From Bacteroides sp. GM023 (lineage in GTDB: Bacteria > Bacteroidota > Bacteroidia > Bacteroidales > Bacteroidaceae): a DNA stretch of 64,000 nucleotides. The notes below the pieces were generated by a model. That model had not been told where the DNA came from, did not search any database, and saw nothing but the letters and a program-made list of their open reading frames with translations. The position numbers were made by a program, and so were the translations under genes. Within the stretch, counting starts at the first letter, position 1; every line of letters starts with the position of its first letter. Shown one piece after another: positions 17,679 through 23,212 of the stretch. Location: positions 434,001 to 498,000 of the forward strand of contig NZ_JAAXGE010000001.1 of the NCBI RefSeq assembly GCF_014750685.1. Reading direction: 5' to 3'.

Positions 17679-18011
17679 TCAGGCTTCCTTTAGAATGAGC
17701 CCCGAACCTGCACCCGAACCCGCACCCGCATTGCTGCGCTGTGCACATTCCTTATTAACGCACTGCAAAGCAGACGCCTGTGCCAACTGCCCCCTCAATG
17801 AGAAAATCTCCGTATGCATTTCTTTCACTCGCGAACTAAGGTCGAAATAATCCTTCAACACCTTTTCCAACTGCTGCATCAGAAATGTATATTGGTCTTT
17901 CACCAGTTCACTGAACTCTTTGACTTCCTGCGCCATGACCTTGCGTTTCTTGCGATTACCGCCCAAAAAGGGGAGTATCGTCATGATAATCTCAATAATT
18001 TTATCTAGCAT
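17679..18011 (-). CDS. Small coiled-coil protein with N-terminal hydrophobic segment
   Basis: A 110-residue protein of unknown function. Residues 1-17 are hydrophobic (IIEIIMTILPFL), followed by a basic patch (GGNRKKRK) and a long helix (~28-80) with heptad-like leucines. The tail contains two cysteines and a glycine/alanine-rich NAGAGSGAGSG run. It fits a membrane-anchored coiled-coil protein, perhaps holin- or spanin-like given the adjacent endolysin-type amidase. That idea rests on position only. It lies eight bases upstream of the amidase start and is probably co-transcribed with it. Confidence 0.7.
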   Translation of the reverse strand: MLDKIIEIIMTILPFLGGNRKKRKVMAQEVKEFSELVKDQYTFLMQQLEKVLKDYFDLSSRVKEMHTEIFSLRGQLAQASALQCVNKECAQRSNAGAGSGAGSGLILKEA

Positions 18012-18053
18012 TTTTTTAATGAAGAATTAAGAATGAATAATGAAGAATTGGGA

Positions 18054-18113
18054 ATTAATGCGAATCAGTCGTTCAATGACGAATCAGTCATTCAATGACC
18101 GATTCGCATTAAT
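18054..18113. repeat. 13-bp inverted repeat enclosing two 19-bp tandem repeats
   Basis: ATTAATGCGAATC (18054-18066) pairs with its complement at 18101-18113. Inside are two tandem copies (18061-18079, 18080-18098) differing at one base, each containing a near-palindrome of the form GTCRTT-C-AATGAC. It lies between the HU-like gene and the coiled-coil gene and could end most HU-like transcripts or bind a protein. Confidence 0.7.
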
Positions 18114-18131
18114 AATGGAGAAAACAATCGC

Positions 18132-18650
18132 TTATGCTGCCGGGTCCGGAGTCTCCCCGCCATCACCGCCGCCGCTATTTCCACTTCCGCCGTTTCCGCC
18201 ATCGGAACCACCACTTCCGTTTCCTTCATCCTTTCCTGCCAGGACGAAATCCACATTATTCTCACTTCGGGTAGCGGTATGACTGGTATTCACCAGGTGC
18301 AGCGCCTTATCAGCTACAAACCGCACATTCACCCTGCGGATACTGCGCACCGTGCAATCCTTTTCCTTCTCCGTCCCCTCACTGCTCAACGTGATATGGA
18401 ACGTGCCCAATCCATCAACCTTCACCTTATCGCCCTGAGTAAGCGACAGGCGCAACTGCTCTACAAAAGCCTCGATAGCATGCTTCACATCTCCTGCCGT
18501 AAGCGAAGAATTGGCTTCGATGGCATCCGCCAGCTTGTTGACATCCATCACTCTCACAGTACCCGATTTTTGGCGTACATAATACAACATCTGTGAATCT
18601 TCCTGACTCACATACTTTCTGCGCTGATAGCGCTCTACTAATACATTCAT
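18132..18650 (-). CDS. HU-HIG family DNA-binding protein with glycine-rich tail
   Basis: A 172-residue protein. Residues ~1-125 match the Bacteroidota HU/IHF-like fold, with VMDVNKLADAIEANSSLTAGDV for the first helices and KVDGLGTFHITL for the hinge to the beta arms. The last ~35 residues are almost only Gly, Ser, Asn and Asp. This glycine-rich extension defines the HU-HIG group. The family is expected to bind and bend DNA. It is usually found next to an amidase gene, as here, in cassettes of uncertain function. A full promoter lies upstream (18705-18736). Confidence 0.88.
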   Translation of the reverse strand: MNVLVERYQRRKYVSQEDSQMLYYVRQKSGTVRVMDVNKLADAIEANSSLTAGDVKHAIEAFVEQLRLSLTQGDKVKVDGLGTFHITLSSEGTEKEKDCTVRSIRRVNVRFVADKALHLVNTSHTATRSENNVDFVLAGKDEGNGSGGSDGGNGGSGNSGGGDGGETPDPAA

Positions 18651-18704
18651 AAATTGAAAAAGTTAAGGTTTAAGTAATAATATTTCTTTCTTGTTGCAAT
18701 ATTA

Positions 18705-18736
18705 CAAAGATACAAAATATAGAAGGCAAAGTCAAG
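18705..18736 (-). promoter_or_regulatory. Promoter of the HU-HIG gene
   Basis: Read on the minus strand: CTTG (18733-18736), a 20-base gap, then TATCTTTG (18705-18712). The -7 box is a full match and the upstream box is off by one base. Confidence 0.65.
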
Positions 18737-18877
18737 TGTTTTGCTCTTTATTTATTCAATAATTCAGAATATTATTGATAATGTGTAATATGTGATATAT
18801 GTAATAAATATTATAATAATATATATTGTAATATTATTAATTGGTATCCTATTCACATCTATCAGATACCTGTTTTA

Positions 18878-20305
18878 TCATTTGGCATGCTTCATTAAAT
18901 ACTCCAATGGCGGAACATAATCCGTGATTTTCGTCATTTCGGGATTATGTCGGAAGTAAGCGTTCCCCGTCTCCCCATTACGCTGTTTGGCAACGATAAC
19001 CACGCCCAGCCCTTCCGTCGGATAACCGCTTTCCTTATCCGTCGTAATCCTTGCCAGGGCAGGGCGGTAGAGCAGCATCACGATGTCCGCGTCCTGCTCG
19101 ATAGCCCCGCTTTCCCGCAACTGGCTCAATTCCGGCCGCCTGTCTATATGCCCCTCCGCCAAGCGGTTCAACTGACTAAGCAATATCACCGGTATATCCA
19201 GCTCCTTCGCCAACAACTTCGCCTTGCGGGCAGCTTGCGCCACTTCCTGCTCCCGGTTACGGTTGTTCTGCCCGGTCGACATATCGCAAAGTTGCAGATA
19301 ATCGATAATAATCATATCACACGCACCCTGACTCCGCAGCAACCGTGCGCTGGAACGCACATGCTCCATGTTCACCACCGTACTGTCATCCACGTGTATC
19401 GGCAACCGTGCGAGGTTGGCAGCCGCCCTGCGTGCATCCGCCATTTCCCCTTCCTCAGGCGTCCCCGTGCGCCACCGGCGGGCACTGATTTCACTCGTCG
19501 CCATCAGCCACCGGTCTGCCAACTGTTCCCCCTGCATCTCAAGACTATACACCGCCACCGCATGCCCCGCCATCGCCGCGCTTCGCGCCATATGCAGCGC
19601 GAGAGCCGTCTTCCCCACCGAAGGACGTGCCGCAAGCACTATCAACTCTCCGTTCTGCCATCCGGACGTCATCCGGTCCAAATCCGTCATCCCCGTGGGA
19701 ATACCGGTAATCCCATTCACACTTTTTGCGATACGACTTTCAGCTTTCGCCATCGTGTCAGCCATCAACGTATCCATATCCCGCATACAATTATTATGCC
19801 CGAACTCACCCTCCAACCGGTCAAGCAAATTGTGAGCGTCTACCAGCGTATCCGCAATATCCATCGTCTCGTCGAGCGAACAGGCGAGCAACTTGTTAAG
19901 CCCAAGAATCATCTCCCGCCGCAAATACTTCTCATGCACAATCTGCGCATGATATTCAATATGTGCCGAACTTGCCACCCTGCTGCTCAACTGCGTGATT
20001 CCGAACGGCCCGCCCGCTTCTTCGAGCTTCCCCCTGCGGGCAAGCTCTTCCTTCACAGTCAGAATATCAATCTTCGTCCCCGCCTGATACATAGCGAGCA
20101 ACGCGGCATAAATCACCTGATGCCGCATGACGTAGAACATTTCGGGGCGTAATTTATCCGCAATCAGCGGCATGGCTTCCCGTTCTATCAGGCAGGCTCC
20201 TATGACGGCTTCCTCCACTTCGGGAGCCTGTGGCGAAACCCTGTCTTCAGTATTCACTCTAGGGGGAAAGGTAGTATTCATTTTTGAGGAAAGATTAGTT
20301 TTCAT
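18878..20305 (-). CDS. Replicative DNA helicase DnaB-like protein (accessory copy)
   Basis: A 475-residue protein. An N-terminal DnaB domain (~30-130, EEAVIGACLIEREAM) and a RecA-like ATPase domain with Walker A ARPSVGKTA, Walker B MIIIDYLQL and the ESGAIEQDADIV signature of the family identify it. It would form a hexamer that unwinds DNA at forks. Its clustering with a DnaD-like protein, HU-HIG, amidase and a DUF4248 protein, all on the minus strand, makes it an accessory copy rather than the main chromosomal dnaB. The start is uncertain: 24-bp tandem repeats in the 5' end give several possible starts (20305, 20281). Confidence 0.9.
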   Translation of the reverse strand: MKTNLSSKMNTTFPPRVNTEDRVSPQAPEVEEAVIGACLIEREAMPLIADKLRPEMFYVMRHQVIYAALLAMYQAGTKIDILTVKEELARRGKLEEAGGPFGITQLSSRVASSAHIEYHAQIVHEKYLRREMILGLNKLLACSLDETMDIADTLVDAHNLLDRLEGEFGHNNCMRDMDTLMADTMAKAESRIAKSVNGITGIPTGMTDLDRMTSGWQNGELIVLAARPSVGKTALALHMARSAAMAGHAVAVYSLEMQGEQLADRWLMATSEISARRWRTGTPEEGEMADARRAAANLARLPIHVDDSTVVNMEHVRSSARLLRSQGACDMIIIDYLQLCDMSTGQNNRNREQEVAQAARKAKLLAKELDIPVILLSQLNRLAEGHIDRRPELSQLRESGAIEQDADIVMLLYRPALARITTDKESGYPTEGLGVVIVAKQRNGETGNAYFRHNPEMTKITDYVPPLEYLMKHAK

Positions 20306-20362
20306 TTTAGTAGGGAGATTAGTCTTTATTTTCAGTAGGAAAGTTAATATTCATCGAGGAAA
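20278..20362 (-). repeat. Imperfect ~24-bp tandem repeats at the start of the DnaB-like gene
   Basis: Three to four copies of a GTAGGGAGATTAGTCTTTAT-like unit run through the gap and into the first codons, so the protein begins with repeated eight-residue blocks (MKTNLSSK, MNTTFPPR). Because each unit is 24 bases, one copy gained or lost keeps the frame. Confidence 0.65.
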
Positions 20363-20967
20363 GCTTTGTTTGCCAGGTAACTACCAGCTTGCAAGAGATA
20401 TTTGAAATTAGTCTGGTGGAAATAATACTCCTCGATATGGTCGATGGCGAGTTGTTGCTCCTTGCTGCTTAGTTTTTTCCATTCGCGTTGAGCCTTGGCT
20501 ATATTTACCTTTGGGAGTTGGGTGGTACTGTGATATTCGTCCCAAAAAACACGAAACTTCTCGTTGACTGTTTTCTTTTTCTGTTTGTTGTCATCGAACT
20601 TGCCCATCCATTTGTCGTATTCCACCACCCGGATATGCAGTGAAGCGCTATCGGGATGGGTGATGATTTCGATGACTCCCAGGCTGTTCAATCCTTGGAA
20701 GAAGCGGAATGTCCGTCCGACAGACCAGTGGAAGATGTGGCTCCAGTCTCGATAGCTATACAGGCTTTCTCCCCGTTTGCAAGGATAGTCTGTATACTGG
20801 CGGCTGTTGTATAGCGTATCCGAATAATTGACTTTCATAAGAATTTTCAGAAAGGCTTCTATTTCTCCTTCCTGGACGTCTTGCTCTTCTATCTGTTGTT
20901 GCAGTAAGGATTTAGGTATGATGAGGTAGCCATGCTCCATCATCGTTTGAAAATTGAACTTATTCAT
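20344..20967 (-). CDS. DnaD/replication-initiator-like hypothetical protein
   Basis: A 207-residue protein ending 38 bases before the helicase gene. The N-terminal half (RSWSHIF-like YSYRDWSHIFHWSVGRTFRFFQGLNSLGVI is at ~70-100) resembles a winged-helix domain of plasmid or phage replication proteins. The C-terminal part (~140-207) has the pattern of a helicase-loader helical domain. Pairing with a DnaB-like gene supports a loader or initiator role. I do not recognise a named family, so the function is an inference from the pairing. Confidence 0.7.
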   Translation of the reverse strand: MNKFNFQTMMEHGYLIIPKSLLQQQIEEQDVQEGEIEAFLKILMKVNYSDTLYNSRQYTDYPCKRGESLYSYRDWSHIFHWSVGRTFRFFQGLNSLGVIEIITHPDSASLHIRVVEYDKWMGKFDDNKQKKKTVNEKFRVFWDEYHSTTQLPKVNIAKAQREWKKLSSKEQQLAIDHIEEYYFHQTNFKYLLQAGSYLANKAFLDEY

Positions 20968-21385
20968 TGGTGACTATTTAAAATTTTCGGTAAAAGTACA
21001 ACTTTGGTTTGGGGCTGTCAAGTGGCGGGATTTTGTCCGGATGATGGGGGATTGCAGCGGACGATAATAGATGAAAATAGCTGATTTTTTCTCCTCGGAC
21101 AGTACGATTGTGGAAAGTGAAAGGGCAGAGCCTGTGATTACGATAAACAGAACTTCTGTTTCTGTCAAACGGAACCTCTGTTTGGGGGAATTAGAGGTTC
21201 TGTTTGGGATAAAAAAACGGCTATTTTTGCTGAACACTCCGTGGAACACCTTTTTGAGTTTGTAAGTAGCTATTTCATTGATAGTTATCTTCGCTGTGTG
21301 GATGGCTCCTGAACGCGGGGTGGAACACGTAATAAATAATAAAAGATAAATTATATATTAAAAAATATATAGTTCGATTTTCCGT
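20968..21385. other. 418-bp gap without a convincing gene
   Basis: Holds an 8-bp inverted repeat (GAACCTCT near 21173 and its complement near 21195) and three related CTGTTTG-containing direct repeats between about 21140 and 21205. The open frames on both strands here have no family resemblance. It could hold the promoter of the replication genes to its left, but no TAnnTTTG box is clear on that strand. Confidence 0.5.
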
Positions 21386-21691
21386 TTATTTCTGATTTTT
21401 GTTTTCGTTTTCATCGGTGCGTTTGATGTCAATCGGCAAGGAGGCCTTGGGTGGCCCCCAATGGCAGTAGAGGATTATCTGCATTTCCGGGCTTACGTCA
21501 ATTGTCTTGTCTGTGAAACCGGCCATTGCCATTTGCTCGTTTAATGCTATATTTGCCTTTATGCAGGCACGCATTTTTTTACTGGCTGCACTGGGACCTG
21601 ATAATTCAGGAAAATAATCCATTGCCAGTTCGGATAGATGCCTGAATCCATTAATGTTGTAGTTTTCAGTAACTACTTCAATCATTTTCAT
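21386..21691 (-). CDS. DUF4248-family protein
   Basis: A 101-residue protein whose middle matches DUF4248: LSELAMDYFPELSGPSAASK, an ACIKANIALNEQM segment and an AGF...SPEMQIIL segment near residues 15-80. The family is small, found in Bacteroides, and usually lies near DnaB-like or HU-like genes, as here. The helical pattern suggests a DNA-binding or adaptor protein, but no function is established. It has its own -7 box (21742-21749). Confidence 0.8.
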   Translation of the reverse strand: MKMIEVVTENYNINGFRHLSELAMDYFPELSGPSAASKKMRACIKANIALNEQMAMAGFTDKTIDVSPEMQIILYCHWGPPKASLPIDIKRTDENENKNQK

Positions 21692-21741
21692 AATGATGTT
21701 CTTTAATTTTTTAAATGACTTTTTGTTTTAAAAAAGCGATG

Positions 21742-21749
21742 CAAATGTA
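21742..21749 (-). promoter_or_regulatory. -7 box (TACATTTG) of the DUF4248 gene
   Basis: Matches TAnnTTTG on the minus strand, 50 bases before the start codon. An ATTG sits 22 bases further upstream. Confidence 0.5.
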
Positions 21750-21798
21750 TGAAAATATATTCAATGAATTGCAATGTTTATTTGATTTTTTATGTCCA

Positions 21799-21806
21799 TA
21801 ATTTTG
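21799..21806 (+). promoter_or_regulatory. -7 box (TAATTTTG) of the recombinase gene
   Basis: Matches TAnnTTTG, 88 bases before the ATG. It is divergent from the DUF4248 promoter about 50 bases away. A TTTG lies 14 bases upstream. Confidence 0.45.
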
Positions 21807-21894
21807 TGCGTGTAAAAAATATATATACAACTCTGATTTGTTACTAAAGTAAATTGTTTTATATGTAATAATTAATTATTTAATTTTTTTATTG

Positions 21895-22836
21895 ATGAAG
21901 AAGGGAAATATGGTTTCTTTTATGAAACAAGTTTCAGAAGAACTGAAACGTAGTGGGAATTTAGGTACTGCTCATGTATATAGGAGTAGTTTGAATGCAA
22001 TTCTGACTTTTTGTGGGACGGAGCATTTACAGTTCAGGGAAATCACTCCCGAATGGTTAAAGTGCTTTGAGGGTAGTCTTCGTGAACGTGGATGCAGTTG
22101 GAATACGGTATCCACATATCTTCGCACGTTGCGTGCTGTTTATAACCGTGCCGTTGACCAGCGTATAGCTACGTATGTTCCGCAACTGTTCCGCTCGGTT
22201 TATACAGGTACGCGGGCAGATCGTCGCCGGGCATTGGATGGTGAAGATATGCGGTTGATGTTCACGTGTCTTTCATCAAAAGTCGCTACTCTTGCCATGC
22301 GGCGTGCGCAAGAGATGTTTATTTTGATGTTCTTGCTCCGTGGTCTGCCATTTGTCGACTTGGCTTATCTTCGGAAAAGTGATTTGCACGGAAATGTCAT
22401 CACGTACCGCCGTCATAAAACGGGAAGCCAATTGTCGGTGACTCTGACGCCGGAAGCCATGATTTTAGTACAGAAGTACATGAATCGTGATGCGGTATCT
22501 CCTTATCTATTCCCGATTCTTCATAGCGGAGAGGGAACGGAAGAAGCGTATCGTGAATATCAACTGGCTTTGCGCAGCTTTAACTATCAACTGGCATTGG
22601 TAGGACAGCTGTTAGGACTCCGGGAACGATTGAGCTCGTATACCGCCCGCCACACCTGGGCTACTACTGCTTATTATTGCGAAATCCATCCGGGGATTAT
22701 CTCCGAAGCGATGGGACATTCATCTATCACTGTAACTGAAACGTATTTAAAGCCGTTCCGGAATCAGAAAATTGATGAAGCAAATAGACAAGTCATTGAT
22801 TTTGTAAGACGCACGGTAGTAGGAGTAAGTGCTTGA
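21895..22836 (+). CDS. Tyrosine site-specific recombinase (DNA invertase)
   Basis: A 313-residue protein. The N-terminal half has a SAM-like core-binding domain (~5-95). The catalytic half has R149 (FLLRGLPF), K175 (RRHKTG), R252 (YTARHTWA), H275 (GHSS) and nucleophile Y284 (TETYLKPF). The usual His of the HxxR motif is Tyr, as is common in Bacteroides recombinases. A TTG just upstream is less likely than the ATG at 21895. Its stop lies only eight bases before a perfect 24-bp inverted-repeat pair that bounds the upstream region of a surface-protein gene. This is the layout of the local invertases that flip phase-variable promoters, so it most likely acts on those repeats. Confidence 0.92.
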   Translation: MKKGNMVSFMKQVSEELKRSGNLGTAHVYRSSLNAILTFCGTEHLQFREITPEWLKCFEGSLRERGCSWNTVSTYLRTLRAVYNRAVDQRIATYVPQLFRSVYTGTRADRRRALDGEDMRLMFTCLSSKVATLAMRRAQEMFILMFLLRGLPFVDLAYLRKSDLHGNVITYRRHKTGSQLSVTLTPEAMILVQKYMNRDAVSPYLFPILHSGEGTEEAYREYQLALRSFNYQLALVGQLLGLRERLSSYTARHTWATTAYYCEIHPGIISEAMGHSSITVTETYLKPFRNQKIDEANRQVIDFVRRTVVGVSA

Positions 22837-22844
22837 AATTAAGA

Positions 22845-22868
22845 CCGTTACTTCGTAGGTAACGGGAA
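22845..22868 (+). repeat. Left inverted repeat (probable inversion site)
   Basis: A 24-bp copy that is perfectly complementary to 23127-23150. It starts CCGTTACTTCG and is itself nearly palindromic, with 7-bp arms CCGTTAC/GTAACGG around a TTCGTAG centre. This fits two recombinase-binding arms flanking a crossover core. Confidence 0.9.
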
Positions 22869-23126
22869 TAAATTTCGGTGCAAATATGAGCATATTTCTT
22901 AAAACAACCAAACGAAATCACACATTTTTTCCAATAAACCATTCAAAAGTAGAACTAGGACAAATAAAACACGCGGATTCTTTGTATTAGGGCTTTGTTA
23001 ACTTCTAAATTTTGCAAAAGATTTCCTTCCCCTCTACTGCTTTTCAGAAGCAGGGGTAAAAATGTTTCATCGCATATCGTATCATTTTCTAGTATTGACT
23101 ACTCCAAAAGAGCAGGCACAAAGGTT

Positions 23127-23150
23127 TTCCCGTTACCTACGAAGTAACGG
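23127..23150 (-). repeat. Right inverted repeat (probable inversion site)
   Basis: Perfect inverse copy of 22845-22868, 62 bases before the surface-protein ATG. No TAnnTTTG box lies between it and the gene, so the promoter must be within or beyond the invertible segment. Confidence 0.9.
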
Positions 23151-23212
23151 GGCGTCTATTATTGAAACTTAGTGTTTAATAATATATTATTAATGTAATT
23201 TTTTAAGTAGTT

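Larger units (their letters stand above)
22845..23150. promoter_or_regulatory. Invertible promoter segment
   Basis: The two 24-bp repeats bound 258 bp of AT-rich DNA with no gene. On the minus strand it carries a TACTTTTG box (22944-22951), which points away from the surface-protein gene as drawn. After inversion it would sit at about 23044-23051, pointing at that gene. On the + strand a weaker set is visible: TTTG at 22981-22984 and TA-AAT-TTTG at 23006-23014 with one extra base. A hairpin (CTGCTT near 23035, complement near 23046) lies between. The drawn orientation could therefore be the OFF or the weaker state. Confidence 0.8.

Noticed and set aside
17671..17748. N-terminal extension of the amidase
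   Set aside because: It overlaps the upstream coiled-coil gene and shows no Amidase_2 similarity. The ATGATG at 17670 follows the upstream stop by eight bases.
18947..20152. Long open frame antisense to the DnaB-like gene
   Set aside because: Shadow frame rich in Arg, His and Pro, with the motifs of DnaB intact on the other strand.
20974..21249. Open frame of 91 residues on the minus strand
   Set aside because: No family resemblance, no promoter, and it is made of the repeated CTGTTTG stretch.
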